From G963677185 sp963677185 (GTDB lineage: Bacteria; Bacillota; Syntrophomonadia; Syntrophomonadales; Syntrophomonadaceae), in the NCBI GenBank assembly GCA_963677185.1, contig OY781889.1, forward strand, positions 1 to 64,000: a stretch of 64,000 nucleotides of DNA. The letters run 5' to 3'. Shown here piece by piece: positions 17,953 to 27,172 of this stretch; positions within the stretch are counted from its first letter, which is position 1; every line of letters starts with the position of its first letter. A program made the translations under genes and the position numbers. Below the pieces are notes generated by a model. The model was not told the origin of the DNA, ran no database searches, and saw nothing but the letters and a program-made list of their open reading frames with translations.

Positions 17953-18552
17953 TCAAACGGCCTTTTTCTTGTATTTCCAGATGAAATAGGCCAGCATCAC
18001 CAGCATAAGCAAAAGCGAAGCTCCTGCAATATGGCCGCGCACGGCGTTCAATGCCCTTTCCCATCCCGGCCCCAGGAAATAACCCAGCGAAGTAAAAGAA
18101 ACAGCATACAACAAAGCACCGGAATATGCATTGGCAGCGAAAATGGGATAGGGGATCTCCAAAATGCCCGATACATAACCTGATGCATGCCTTAATCCCG
18201 GAATATAATAAGCAATAATAAGAATTTTCTTACCGTAAACGGCGATCCATTCTTCAATTTTCCCGAATCTTTCCGGAGTCAAGCCTATGAATCGGCCATA
18301 TTTTTGCATGAGCGGGCTGCCGATTTTCAATCCAATAAAGTAGGACCCAGTCACCCCCGAAATTGCTCCGCAGGTCACCGCCAGAATGCACAAGGGCCAT
18401 GACAGCCGCCCCGCCCAGCTCAAATAACCTATATAAACCATTGTGGTCTCACCCGGTACTGGAATACCCATAAGCTCAATGAAATATACGCAATAGATGG
18501 TTAAATAGCTGTAGACTTCCAGGTATTGACGGATCATGTCTATAATAGCCAT
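17953..18552 (-). CDS. DedA family membrane protein
   Basis: This 199-residue SNARE-associated (VTT-fold) protein has four to five membrane segments. The family signature is visible: an early ELMGIPVPGETTMVYIGYL stretch, GxxxGSYFIGLKIG, and a central FIPGLRH-like block (AYYIPGLRHASGYVSG) with the conserved Arg. DedA proteins act in membrane homeostasis, and some transport undecaprenyl phosphate or phosphatidylethanolamine. The start is uncertain: GGGGGAG abuts the first ATG, and Met6 is an alternative. Confidence 0.9.
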   Translation of the reverse strand: MAIIDMIRQYLEVYSYLTIYCVYFIELMGIPVPGETTMVYIGYLSWAGRLSWPLCILAVTCGAISGVTGSYFIGLKIGSPLMQKYGRFIGLTPERFGKIEEWIAVYGKKILIIAYYIPGLRHASGYVSGILEIPYPIFAANAYSGALLYAVSFTSLGYFLGPGWERALNAVRGHIAGASLLLMLVMLAYFIWKYKKKAV

Positions 18553-18629
18553 CTCCCCCTGCCCAGCCGCGCTTTTAACAATTGTAACACAGATATCCGT
18601 TCCAATTTAAGGCGATGTAATGTCCGGAT

Positions 18630-18659
18630 TTGACACCCGGCCCCGGCTGTTCATATAAT
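18630..18659 (+). promoter_or_regulatory. SigA-type promoter of the HD-GYP gene
   Basis: TTGACA at 18630-18635 and a perfect TATAAT at 18654-18659, spaced 18 bp, lie about 155 bp upstream of the HD-GYP start on the same strand. Confidence 0.7.
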
Positions 18660-18816
18660 TAAGCATGACGATTGCGACCGTCTTTGAGGCCATGAGGCTG
18701 CAACACTTTTGAGTCAGCGCTTCAGGCACATTTGCATTATCGGCTGAGCTCTGACGTTGCAAGGATCTGTTGCTGTCATATGCCTGTTCAGGCTCGTTTG
18801 ATAGAGGAGAGGTCCT

Positions 18817-20100
18817 ATGAGTGAATCTGAAAAGCCCGGCGTGATAAGGCTTGGTCTATTTGATGTAGTAACCGCTATTTCAAGCGCTGTGGACATGGTC
18901 AGTCCCCTGGTGAACCAGCATCACCGCCAGGTGGCCATGATTGCTTACGCTATCGGCAAAGAAGCAGGCCTGCCGCAGGATCGCCTCCTGGAGCTTTCGA
19001 TTGCCGCCTCCTTGCACGATACCGGCGGCCTAACCCTTGCCGAGCGATTGAGCGGCCTTTCTTTTGAAGTGGAACACCCTGAAAAACACACTGAATACGG
19101 CTACCGTTTGTTAAAAAGCTTCGGGCCTTTTGATAAGCTGGCTACCTTTGTACGCTATCATCACCATTATTTCACTGATCCCCGTTTTCCCGATCCTACT
19201 GGCACCATTCCCCTGGAGAGCCGGATTATTCATCTGGCTGACCGGGTTGCCGTATACATCCAGCCCCGGAGGTATATCCTGGATCAGAGCAGTGGTATCG
19301 TCGCCCATGTGCGCCGCTATGCACGATTTATGTTTGATCCTGAAGTGGTGTGGATGTTTGAAAGGATAGCTGCACGGGATTCTTTCTGGCTGAACCTGGA
19401 TGCCGGCCGCCTGGAAAACCACATGCATGAAGAATTTGCCCGCTTTGACGTGGAGTTGAATTCCGAGCAAATGATGGGCCTGGCCCGCCTTTTTACCCGA
19501 ATCATCGATTTCCGAAGCCCTTTTACCGCCGCCCATTCCACCGGGGTGGCCTTTGTAGCTGAAGCCCTGGCGCGCCGCAATGGCTTCAGCTATGATGATG
19601 GACACATGATGAGGCTAGCCGGATACCTGCACGATCTGGGCAAACTGGCCGTGCCCGCTGAAATTCTGGACAAGCCGGGCCCACTTTCAGCCAGCGAGCG
19701 GCGGCTAATAAAACGCCACGCCTACTACACTGACCGTGTATTAAAAAAGCTCCCCGCCCTGCATCAAAGCCGCGAATGGGGGGCCTTGCATCATGAACGG
19801 CTCAACGGCTCGGGGTATCCCTTCAAGCTGGCTGAAGATGAAATCCCGACCGGGGCCAGGATAATGGCAATAGCCGATACTTTCACTGCGCTGTCTGAAG
19901 ACCGGCCCTATCGCGAGGGGCAGGACTTAATGACTGTCGCTAAAACACTTAAGACAATGGCGGATCGCCGCTTGCTGGATGCGGATATTGTCGTAGCCAT
20001 GCTGGACAACCTGCGCGAAATGGAAGAAACCCGGCTAATATCGCAGCATTATGCCCGCCAGGAATACGAAGAATTTATAGATCTCGACAGTGAATGGTAG
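18817..20100 (+). CDS. HD-GYP domain phosphodiesterase with tandem HD domains
   Basis: This 427-residue soluble protein has an N-terminal HD domain (HHRQVAM, then SLHDTGG and RYHHHYF, about residues 35-120) and a C-terminal HD-GYP domain (AHSTGVA, GYLHDLGKL, HAYYTDRVL, LHHERLNGSGYP, about 228-400) with all metal ligands and the GYP loop. HD-GYP proteins hydrolyse c-di-GMP. No receiver or membrane domain is attached; the first HD may be a second metal site or a sensory module. The start follows GGAGAGG. Confidence 0.9.
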   Translation: MSESEKPGVIRLGLFDVVTAISSAVDMVSPLVNQHHRQVAMIAYAIGKEAGLPQDRLLELSIAASLHDTGGLTLAERLSGLSFEVEHPEKHTEYGYRLLKSFGPFDKLATFVRYHHHYFTDPRFPDPTGTIPLESRIIHLADRVAVYIQPRRYILDQSSGIVAHVRRYARFMFDPEVVWMFERIAARDSFWLNLDAGRLENHMHEEFARFDVELNSEQMMGLARLFTRIIDFRSPFTAAHSTGVAFVAEALARRNGFSYDDGHMMRLAGYLHDLGKLAVPAEILDKPGPLSASERRLIKRHAYYTDRVLKKLPALHQSREWGALHHERLNGSGYPFKLAEDEIPTGARIMAIADTFTALSEDRPYREGQDLMTVAKTLKTMADRRLLDADIVVAMLDNLREMEETRLISQHYARQEYEEFIDLDSEW

Positions 20101-20101
20101 T

Positions 20102-21019
20102 TTACTGCGAAGCGTATTCTATCATCTTTTCCAGGGCCAGCCTGGCTTTCACGGCGATCTCTTCCGGCACTGAAATCCTGGTTTCAAGGGTATTCAGCGA
20201 ATACAGCACTTTTTCTATCGTTATGCTTTTCATATTTGGACACAGCAGCTCTGCGGCGGCCAGATGCAGCTTAATGCCCGGCCGGGCCAGCTCAATCGGG
20301 TGGAATATCCCCTGTTCAGTGCCAATAATAAATTCATTTTCCGGGCTGTTCTTGATGTAGTCCAGTATTCCGCCGGTGCTGCCGGCGTAATCAGCCATAG
20401 CCACCACTTCCGGGCTGCATTCCGGGTGAACCAGGGTCTTGACCCCCGGGTAAGCCTCCTGTACGATTTTCACCGCATCCACGGTCACAGCTGCATGTAT
20501 CGGGCAGCTGCCGGGGAAAAACTCCATTTGCCTTCCGATTCTGCTTGCTATATTCATACCCAGATTCTGATCAGGCACAAATAATATTTTCTGTCCGGGC
20601 GGCAGCTTGGATACGATTACTTGCGCATTGGAAGAGGTGCAGCAAATATCGCTCACCGCCTTGACTTCAGCAGTGGTGTTTACGTATGAAACCACTATGG
20701 CACCCGGGTTGTCCCGGCGGAATTGCATAATGTCCGGCACGCTTATCATGTTGGCCATGGGGCAAGTTGCCGATGGTTCAGGGCTTAACACCGTTTTCCC
20801 GGGGCAGAGAATGGCGGCTGACTCGGCCATGAAATCCACTCCAGCCACCAGGATTATATCTTGCCCGGCATTTCGAGCCGCCACCGCCATCGCGTAAGAG
20901 TCGCCCACGAAGTCGGCAATGTCCTGTATTTCATTTCTCTGGTAATAGTGGGCAATGACATATATGCTTTTTTCGGCTTTCAGAGCCATAATTTCCCTGG
21001 CAATATCTTGCATTTCCAT
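20102..21019 (-). CDS. nadA: Quinolinate synthase
   Basis: NadA condenses iminoaspartate with dihydroxyacetone phosphate to quinolinate in de novo NAD synthesis and carries a [4Fe-4S] cluster. The 305-residue protein shows the three conserved cysteine contexts (ATCPMAN, HPECSPEV, LLCPNMK) and the N-terminal IAHYYQR motif. nadB and nadC are not adjacent, so the pathway is split in this genome. It is convergent with the HD-GYP gene, with essentially no spacer. Confidence 0.96.
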   Translation of the reverse strand: MEMQDIAREIMALKAEKSIYVIAHYYQRNEIQDIADFVGDSYAMAVAARNAGQDIILVAGVDFMAESAAILCPGKTVLSPEPSATCPMANMISVPDIMQFRRDNPGAIVVSYVNTTAEVKAVSDICCTSSNAQVIVSKLPPGQKILFVPDQNLGMNIASRIGRQMEFFPGSCPIHAAVTVDAVKIVQEAYPGVKTLVHPECSPEVVAMADYAGSTGGILDYIKNSPENEFIIGTEQGIFHPIELARPGIKLHLAAAELLCPNMKSITIEKVLYSLNTLETRISVPEEIAVKARLALEKMIEYASQ

Positions 21020-21207
21020 TTTTGCTACCTCAATTCCGTGTTAATATTGGATTAGCCCGGTTTCCTTTTAATGCCGCAGAATACAGCCGGGCGGCAAGCA
21101 TTTCGATGCGATGCAACGGCAGTTGCAACGATTTAACGATATACTGGAGAGCCAGGCTTGTCAATATTGCCTGGCTGCTAACATGATAATGCAGGTGGAG
21201 GATAAAT

Positions 21208-22032
21208 ATGAGTCTTCTGGAAGAACGGCTTGCCAATTTAAACAAGTATTTGCAGGACTGCACCCGGGTAGTGGTGGCATTTTCCGGCGGGGTAGACAGC
21301 AGCCTTCTGCTGAAACTGTCTGCAGATGCACTGGGCCGCCACAACGTGCTGGCTGTTACTACCGTTTCACCTCTGCTCCAGGAAAGCGAGCTGGAGCTTG
21401 CCCAGTCCATAGCCCAGATGCTGGGTATTTCACATCTGCTGATCGAAGGCCGGGAGCTGGAATCTGAAGAAATATCCGCCAACTCACCGAATCGCTGCTA
21501 TTACTGCAAACGCCTCAAGCTGTCCCTGCTGGCTGCGATTGCCGCCGAGAGAGGATATGACTGGGTGCTGGAAGGCAGCAACCTGACTGATACCTTAGAC
21601 TACCGGCCGGGAATGCGCGCCATGGAAGAATGCAGAATAGCGCGAAGTCCGTTCCTGGCCTGCAGTCTGGATAAGGAAGACATCCGGCAGCTGGCCCGGC
21701 AAAACGGGCTTCCTAACTGGAACAATCCGGCCCAGGCATGCCTGGCTTCGCGAATACCCTACGGCGTTCTGATTGACCAGACCAAGCTGGACAGCGTCGC
21801 CCGGGCTGAAGCCGGCCTCCGCCATCTGGGTTTGAACTCCGTCCGGGTCCGCCATCACGGCGATATTGCCCGCATCGAAATCAACCCTGAACAATTCGGG
21901 CTGCTGGCCGATGCCAGTATCCGGAATGCCATAGCGGAGCACATCAGAGCCTGCGGTTTTCTTTACGCAGCGCTGGACCTGCAAGGCTACCGGACTGGCA
22001 GCCTGAACGAAGGGCTGGCTGGCAAGAGCTAG
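21208..22032 (+). CDS. larE: LarE-like ATP-dependent sacrificial sulfur transferase
   Basis: This 274-residue PP-loop protein has SGGVDSSLLL (about residues 27-36), RCYYCKRLK near 94, and QACLASRIPYG near 180, where the Cys matches the sulfur-donating cysteine of lactobacillar LarE. LarE converts the carboxylates of the nickel-pincer nucleotide precursor to thiocarboxylates. larB, larC and larA are not nearby. The extra CxxC raises the possibility of an iron-sulfur-dependent LarE. A clear GGAGG precedes the ATG. Confidence 0.9.
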   Translation: MSLLEERLANLNKYLQDCTRVVVAFSGGVDSSLLLKLSADALGRHNVLAVTTVSPLLQESELELAQSIAQMLGISHLLIEGRELESEEISANSPNRCYYCKRLKLSLLAAIAAERGYDWVLEGSNLTDTLDYRPGMRAMEECRIARSPFLACSLDKEDIRQLARQNGLPNWNNPAQACLASRIPYGVLIDQTKLDSVARAEAGLRHLGLNSVRVRHHGDIARIEINPEQFGLLADASIRNAIAEHIRACGFLYAALDLQGYRTGSLNEGLAGKS

Positions 22033-22123
22033 CACTGCAGGATTCAGACACCTTCAGAAACGAAAAACGATATGACGATTCCTGTTTTTGTGATATAGAA
22101 TCAGTATGGAGGTGAAATCATCG

Positions 22124-22546
22124 ATGAAACTTGATTATACGAGTCTGGCTAATGCCATTGCCGCGATGGAGCGTACTTGCCGCTATGTCGATGGCAGAAT
22201 ATCCTCTGATTCCATTGGAGATGATGAAATGGAGGTTTTAAAAGCTGCAGTCATCCAGAACTTTGAGTTCACCTACGAACTATGCTGGAAATTCATAAAG
22301 CGCTGGCTGGACGCCAACTTTAGTGATTCCTTCACCAGCGGATTAGGCCGCAAACAGCTGTTTCGTTTCGCAAACGAGAATCGGCTTATTAAAGGTTTTG
22401 AAGACTGGATGGTCTATCATGAATTGCGCAATCGCACCTCACACACCTATGATCGCGCTGTAGCAGATGAAATATTTGCCGGCGCGCCAGCTTTCCTGCA
22501 AGACGCCAAACTGCTTCTGAAGCGTCTGGAGTCCAGCGATGTCTGA
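22124..22546 (+). CDS. HEPN-type toxin (HI0074/HepT-like)
   Basis: This 140-residue all-helical protein of the nucleotidyltransferase substrate-binding family carries RNRTSH, the Rx4H HEPN motif of HepT RNases (near residue 108). It overlaps the following nucleotidyltransferase gene by 8 nt, the standard HEPN/MNT toxin-antitoxin layout. The ATG at 22124 is used because GGAGGTGA (22108-22115) lies 8 nt before it; an earlier in-frame ATG at 22106 overlaps that site. Confidence 0.88.
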   Translation: MKLDYTSLANAIAAMERTCRYVDGRISSDSIGDDEMEVLKAAVIQNFEFTYELCWKFIKRWLDANFSDSFTSGLGRKQLFRFANENRLIKGFEDWMVYHELRNRTSHTYDRAVADEIFAGAPAFLQDAKLLLKRLESSDV

Positions 22547-22847
22547 ACTCGATCCTGCCGAACGGCAGATTATTAACGCCATTCTGAAAACCCACGTTCC
22601 GTCCGCTGAGGTTCGGCTTTTCGGTTCCAGGCATCGTGGTTCTGCCCGGCCCTGGTCTGATCTCGATTTGATTATCATCGAACAGAAGGCTCTGGATATT
22701 GGTATACTGGCCCATCTGGCCAGCGACTTCGAAGATTCCGAGCTTCCTTATCGCGTCGACTTGCTGGACTGGCATTGCATCAGCAACGAATTTCGACAGC
22801 AGATTGAAAAGCACGGCTACGAGGTTATCCAGACGGGCAGCAGTTAA
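22539..22847 (+). CDS. MNT-type nucleotidyltransferase antitoxin
   Basis: This 102-residue minimal nucleotidyltransferase has GS-x10-DxD (from GSRHRG to SDLDL, about residues 29-43), the active-site motif that lets MntA antitoxins AMPylate their HepT partner. It is coupled to the toxin gene by overlap. Its stop lies only 18 nt from the end of the convergent truncated sensor gene. Confidence 0.88.
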   Translation: MSELDPAERQIINAILKTHVPSAEVRLFGSRHRGSARPWSDLDLIIIEQKALDIGILAHLASDFEDSELPYRVDLLDWHCISNEFRQQIEKHGYEVIQTGSS

Positions 22848-22865
22848 TAGGGCCGTTCTGATATA

Positions 22866-23567
22866 CTATTGTTCAATAACGTCGTTCAAAATTGCCAGGA
22901 CTCCAATCAGACGGGAATCTGCGGTCTTAAGCGGAAGTGCTGTCAAATGGATTATCTTCCCTCCCAGTACATGCATGGTCAGTTTTTTACGTATTGCCTG
23001 GTCTTTTACGCAAGCATAATCAATGCTCTGGATTATTTCATACTCCTGTATAGCATTCACATAATTGTGGCCTATATCGGCTTTATGTATTCCCAGCAGA
23101 CCCATAGCTGCCGGATTTACATAAATCATTGTCCCATCGGGCGCGGTTACAATAATACCGTTAACCGAGTTTTCAAGCAGTGTTTCATACAAGACCCGGA
23201 GTTCAGATATTTCTTTAACAGTTTGCTCAAAATACTCGGCCATACTGTTAAAAGAATCGATCATTTTACTGAACTCGTCGTCAACACCGTGTGATATCCG
23301 ACGTTTAAGGTTGCCAGCGGCCAGCTCCTTTGCTGCGCTTGAGACATACTCGATGGTTTGCAAGCGTTGGGTAATGTAAAAACGGTCAATTATTACAGCA
23401 GGTAAGCACACAAGGGCAACAAAAAACAGGATGTATCTAACCAACTGGCCGTTCTTTATGTTTTCATTATCGGGCATAACCACAAACAGGACGCTAAAGA
23501 GAAATAAAAAACCCACGACCAGGTAAATAGAAGGCATTGCGGATTGACTTAGCAGACGCTTAAACAT
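22866..23567 (-). CDS. Sensor protein truncated before the kinase domain (TM-HAMP-PAS)
   Basis: The 233-residue product has two transmembrane helices (about residues 11-33 and 47-66), a HAMP domain (AGNLKRRISHGVDDEFSKM), and a PAS domain (ENSVNGIIVTAPDGTMIYVNPAA), then stops right after the last PAS strand (VLAILNDV). The HisKA and HATPase domains that follow in WalK/PhoR-type kinases are absent, and the sequence past the stop belongs to the MNT gene. It overlaps the response regulator gene by 8 nt. ATG 23567 is chosen because GGGGAG lies 7 nt upstream. It is a decayed kinase or a kinase-less sensor. Confidence 0.85.
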   Translation of the reverse strand: MFKRLLSQSAMPSIYLVVGFLFLFSVLFVVMPDNENIKNGQLVRYILFFVALVCLPAVIIDRFYITQRLQTIEYVSSAAKELAAGNLKRRISHGVDDEFSKMIDSFNSMAEYFEQTVKEISELRVLYETLLENSVNGIIVTAPDGTMIYVNPAAMGLLGIHKADIGHNYVNAIQEYEIIQSIDYACVKDQAIRKKLTMHVLGGKIIHLTALPLKTADSRLIGVLAILNDVIEQ

Positions 23568-24264
23568 CTTCATTCTCCCCATACTTATAACCCAGGCCTC
23601 TGACGGTCTTAATATACCGGGGATTCTGGGTGTCGCTTTCAATCTTGTTACGCAGCTTTCCTATGTGAACATCAAGAACCCGTGTGTTTACACTATCGGA
23701 TAAGTCATAGAGGGACTCGATGAGATAGTCGCGGGTCAGCACACGTCCCCGGTTTCTGATTAGCAGGTCCAGAAGCTCGTATTCTTTAACAGTCAGATTC
23801 AGCAGTTGCTCGTTGAAATATATTTCATATTTATCACGATGAATGGTAAATGAACCGATTTTTATATTCCCATTTTGCAGGTTCTCATCGCAGTCTTCCC
23901 GGTATCTTCGCAAGTGGGCCTTGGTTCTGGCTATCAGTTCCTTGACGCTGAACGGTTTGGTGACGTAATCATTCGCCCCCATCTCCAAACCTACCACTTT
24001 GTCGATTTCCTCGCCTTTAGCAGAGAGCATGATTATAGGGGTGGCATTATTGGCGCGCCTAAGCTCCTGGCAGAGTTCCAGTCCATCCTTGCCGGGCAGC
24101 ATTACGTCCAGAATAATAAGATCAGGCTGTTGAATACGAATCAGTTCCAGTGCCTGATGGCCGTCACTGGCAGTAATTACGCTAAAACCTTCTCTGGCAA
24201 GGTTATAGGATATCAGTCTCGACAGGGCTTCTTCATCGTCGACGATTAGTATTGTACCTTCCAT
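23560..24264 (-). CDS. OmpR/PhoB-family response regulator
   Basis: This 234-residue regulator has a receiver domain with acidic pocket VDDEE (about residues 8-12), phospho-acceptor Asp in LIILDVMLPG (near 52), a Thr/Lys pair in VTKPF, and a C-terminal winged helix (LTVKEYELLDLLI ... VRGLGYKYG). It is closest in type to PhoB/PhoP/WalR regulators. Its own sensor lacks a kinase domain, so phosphorylation must come from another kinase or small molecule. Nearby phosphate genes with Pho-box-like promoters make phosphate control a reasonable guess. Confidence 0.92.
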   Translation of the reverse strand: MEGTILIVDDEEALSRLISYNLAREGFSVITASDGHQALELIRIQQPDLIILDVMLPGKDGLELCQELRRANNATPIIMLSAKGEEIDKVVGLEMGANDYVTKPFSVKELIARTKAHLRRYREDCDENLQNGNIKIGSFTIHRDKYEIYFNEQLLNLTVKEYELLDLLIRNRGRVLTRDYLIESLYDLSDSVNTRVLDVHIGKLRNKIESDTQNPRYIKTVRGLGYKYGENEDV

Positions 24265-24384
24265 ACTCCATGCTCCTTTCGCAGCTTGCGTTTACCCGGC
24301 CTACTTATTCATGAGAACGCCGTAAATGTCCCTCGTTCCGACCAAGAATGCAATAATCCGCCACAATCGCGCAACGACTGCAGT

Positions 24385-25509
24385 CTAAATAATCATCGTT
24401 TTACGATGAGCCAGCTTTTCAGCCATCAGTCTTTCCGCCAGCTTAATCGTCCGTTCGTTTGAATAGCCAACCGCTAACAGGCGCATTTGGTTTTCCATGC
24501 GTTTAAGATGATGAGGTTCATGAATTAAAATGGATATAACGGCTTCGATATTTTGGTTGTCTTCTATCCCAATTGCCACACCCTTATCAACCAGGAAACG
24601 TAGATTTTCTTCTTCCTGCCCGGTAATCCAGAAGGGAATCACCAGTGGCACGGCTTTGTTGATAGCTTCTGAAACCGTTATACCGCCTGGTTTGGTTATT
24701 ACTACATGTGCGCGATCCATCGCTGAAGCAATTTCCTTGATATATCCACAGATTTCGAGGTTAATATTGTCTGGCAGGCAATTAAAACGATTTTCAAGCC
24801 GCTCCCGCAACCGGTCGTTAGTGCCGCAAACGGCTATAATATTAAGCTTTTCATCGGTTATCACCATTTGCTCCAAAACATCCAGCAGCTCACTGGAGCT
24901 ATGGGTTCCAGCCATGACCAGGGCGGTGAATGTGCTGCTGCGTTTGCGCATAGATCGTTCGAAGAATTCGGACCGGACCGGAATCCCGTTGATATGGATT
25001 TTAGTAGGACTGATTCCATATGAACAAAGGTTTTCCCCGGTATGGCGGCTGGGTACAACATAGGCGTCAATCCTGGGATGAACGTAGAAACGATGGGCTT
25101 CGAAGTCCGTTATTACCGACATTACCGGGGTGTCCAGTTTGCCGGTTTGTTTCATATCGCCCAGGGTTTTAACGATCAAGGGATGGGTGCTGATAATCAA
25201 GTCGGCCTGTTTCTCTTCTGCCAGGGTGCGGATATGCCTGGCGAGAAAACCCTTGAGTATATAGGAAACACTATTGTTAACAGGAACTCTTTGGCTGGTG
25301 CTGTAGAGTAATCCGTAGGTTTTGCCGGTTTTAGACAGAACATGATTGTATCCTCCATTAATAATCATGTCCAAAAATTGGCTGGAAGCCTGTATATAGT
25401 CGATTATTTCCACATCATGACAGGCCAGCCGCAGTTCTGAAGATAAAACCTCGGCTGTCTGATTGTGACCGCCACCGGTCGCGGTGCTAAAGATTATTAT
25501 TTTCCCCAC
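24385..25509 (-). CDS. Diacylglycerol glycosyltransferase-like (GT28, MGDG synthase/UgtP type)
   Basis: This 374-residue protein begins with TATGGGHNQTA, the N-terminal Gly-rich loop of MGDG synthases, has the MGDG_synth N-domain, and a GT28 C-domain with the donor-binding motif TKPGGITVSEA. UgtP-type enzymes add a sugar from UDP-sugar to diacylglycerol to make glycolipids at the inner membrane face. Its neighbours handle diacylglycerol and phosphate. The acceptor and sugar cannot be read from sequence. Confidence 0.87.
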   Translation of the reverse strand: MGKIIIFSTATGGGHNQTAEVLSSELRLACHDVEIIDYIQASSQFLDMIINGGYNHVLSKTGKTYGLLYSTSQRVPVNNSVSYILKGFLARHIRTLAEEKQADLIISTHPLIVKTLGDMKQTGKLDTPVMSVITDFEAHRFYVHPRIDAYVVPSRHTGENLCSYGISPTKIHINGIPVRSEFFERSMRKRSSTFTALVMAGTHSSSELLDVLEQMVITDEKLNIIAVCGTNDRLRERLENRFNCLPDNINLEICGYIKEIASAMDRAHVVITKPGGITVSEAINKAVPLVIPFWITGQEEENLRFLVDKGVAIGIEDNQNIEAVISILIHEPHHLKRMENQMRLLAVGYSNERTIKLAERLMAEKLAHRKTMII

Positions 25510-25769
25510 GATCTGGAACTCCTTTCCATAAAACTGATGACGATTACCCAGACTGCTTACTAAAACAAAACAGGCTTGATTTAGCCATCAACGTTATTCT
25601 AATCAAGCAACGAAAATATCAAATCATTTTTTCGTAAAGATTGTATTAAATTATGTAATTTTACGCATCTAAACAGTTTATTAACCAAAACCAGGCAGAA
25701 AATTAACACGTTCGCACTATGCTATTCACTGTGAAATAGTGCATTAATTTCGGGAAAGGAGCGCTTGGT

Positions 25770-26471
25770 ATGAAGAAGCAGACCCTCAAAAAAAAAGCTA
25801 GAAAGATGGCGTTGCTGGAAGATTCAGTGCTATCCAGATACCTGCCGGCCTATTATCAACAAGCCAGGATTTTCACTTATATGCTGTCCGGTTTCAAAGG
25901 GGATCTGAAGGTGCTGGACCTGGCATGCGGCGGCGGGGCGCTGAGTTATTTGATCATGCAGATTTACAAGCAGTCATCAGTAGTGGGTTTTGATGAGAGC
26001 CCCGAAGCTCTGGAAGCATATACCTGCAATTTGTCTGGTTTCTATGGCCGGGTAAGCACTTTATCTGGAAGCCTGGGGCAGGATGATTGGGGTTTCGGGT
26101 ACGATATCGCTGTTTCCAGCATGGCTATGAGCACAATTGAAGACTCCTTAAAACCTGTAATCTATGACCAGGTGTATCAAAGCCTCAAGCCAGGCGGCAT
26201 ATTCATTATCCGGGATTTTGTTTCCGGCACCAGCCTTGCTCTGAACGATCAATATATAAATGCCTGGCGCAAAGAAACCGAAGCCAACGAATTGGATCTA
26301 GAACTGCGCGATAGCGAGACCGGTCTTTTCGAGTATCCTGCACCAATGGAAAAACATCTTGACTGGTTGAAGACATCGGGCTTTACTGACGTAGACTGTC
26401 ACTGGCGCTATCTTAATTTCGCCATATTCGGCGGTCGCAAACCGGAAAATACAACCAACGAAGGGAACTGA
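25770..26471 (+). CDS. Class I SAM-dependent methyltransferase
   Basis: This 233-residue protein has the SAM-binding motif I VLDLACGGGALS (about residues 47-58), the acidic VVGFDES at the end of strand 2, and a post-motif LKPGGIFIIRDF. The substrate is unknown; given the lipid-metabolism neighbours, a lipid headgroup is conceivable but unproven. The start follows GGAAAGGAG. The 260-bp spacer before it is AT-rich and holds a small hairpin (GCACTAT/ATAGTGC, 25714-25742). Confidence 0.85.
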   Translation: MKKQTLKKKARKMALLEDSVLSRYLPAYYQQARIFTYMLSGFKGDLKVLDLACGGGALSYLIMQIYKQSSVVGFDESPEALEAYTCNLSGFYGRVSTLSGSLGQDDWGFGYDIAVSSMAMSTIEDSLKPVIYDQVYQSLKPGGIFIIRDFVSGTSLALNDQYINAWRKETEANELDLELRDSETGLFEYPAPMEKHLDWLKTSGFTDVDCHWRYLNFAIFGGRKPENTTNEGN

Positions 26472-26788
26472 AATGAATAAAGCGATTGGGGAACTAATGA
26501 TAATTCCAAAATAGGCAGACAACTACTGATAAAGCCGCTCTCCCGTAACCATCCCCAGTATATACCCCATCTCCAGGCACTCCCTCAACTTATCCAGATG
26601 TTTTTTCTGCCTTTCAATATCATTCCTTTACACATATTTATCAAAACTTGATGTTAACACAGGTTAGTTTTTAACCCGGAAGCTATAGACTGATAATGAT
26701 TTCATCACTGTTATGGGACGTTGCCGAAATCGTGGATCAGACCGCCACTATACTGGCATTCTGACTACTGTTGATTGGAGTGATGATC
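26472..26788. other. Intergenic stretch with a possible minus-strand gene remnant
   Basis: No convincing gene is present. On the minus strand 26524-26627 is an open 34-codon frame with a plausible charged helix (LDKLREC, ending GERLYQ) but no start codon or RBS, so it may be a decayed small gene. AT-rich sequence with TTAACA and TTAACC follows before the next gene. Confidence 0.35.
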
Positions 26789-27142
26789 GTGAAAAATACA
26801 AAATGCGCAGGGCTAGAAAATGCTGCGGACAGCATTTTCGCAATTCTAGAGCAATTAGCCGTTGTTATGAAAGAGACAAAGGAAATATTCTCTGAACAAG
26901 GGAATAACAGTGAACCGACCCGGTTAATCTGTGGAGAGGCCTACCCTGAAAGGTTCGATACGAAAAGGGCCCTGGCCAATTCGCAGGTTCTTCTCCAGTT
27001 ATCGGAGCTGCTCATGGATAAAGCAGACTTGCTGGAAACAAACCTGCGAGAGGAATGGATGCAAACATGCAATGTCAAAATGGTACAGCATCAGCCAGGC
27101 TCTGCTTATGCAGGCCGATCGTATAAAATTTCGGGCCTTTAA
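26789..27142 (+). CDS. Hypothetical helical protein
   Basis: This is a 117-residue protein with no recognised domain. The first 50 residues and residues 65-95 look like amphipathic helices (AILEQLAVVM, QLSELLMDKADLLE), with Cys residues scattered. The GTG at 26789 lies 8 nt after GGAG (26777-26780) and is preferred over the TTG and ATG just upstream. It is followed 30 nt later by the phospholipase C-like gene, so the two may be cotranscribed. Confidence 0.55.
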   Translation: MKNTKCAGLENAADSIFAILEQLAVVMKETKEIFSEQGNNSEPTRLICGEAYPERFDTKRALANSQVLLQLSELLMDKADLLETNLREEWMQTCNVKMVQHQPGSAYAGRSYKISGL

Positions 27143-27172
27143 AAAGAAAAGTTTAGAAAGGGGGACTCAACA

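Noticed and set aside
25714..25742. Small GCACTAT/ATAGTGC hairpin before the methyltransferase gene
   Set aside because: It is short and has no recognisable regulator or aptamer consensus; it is mentioned only in the gene entry.
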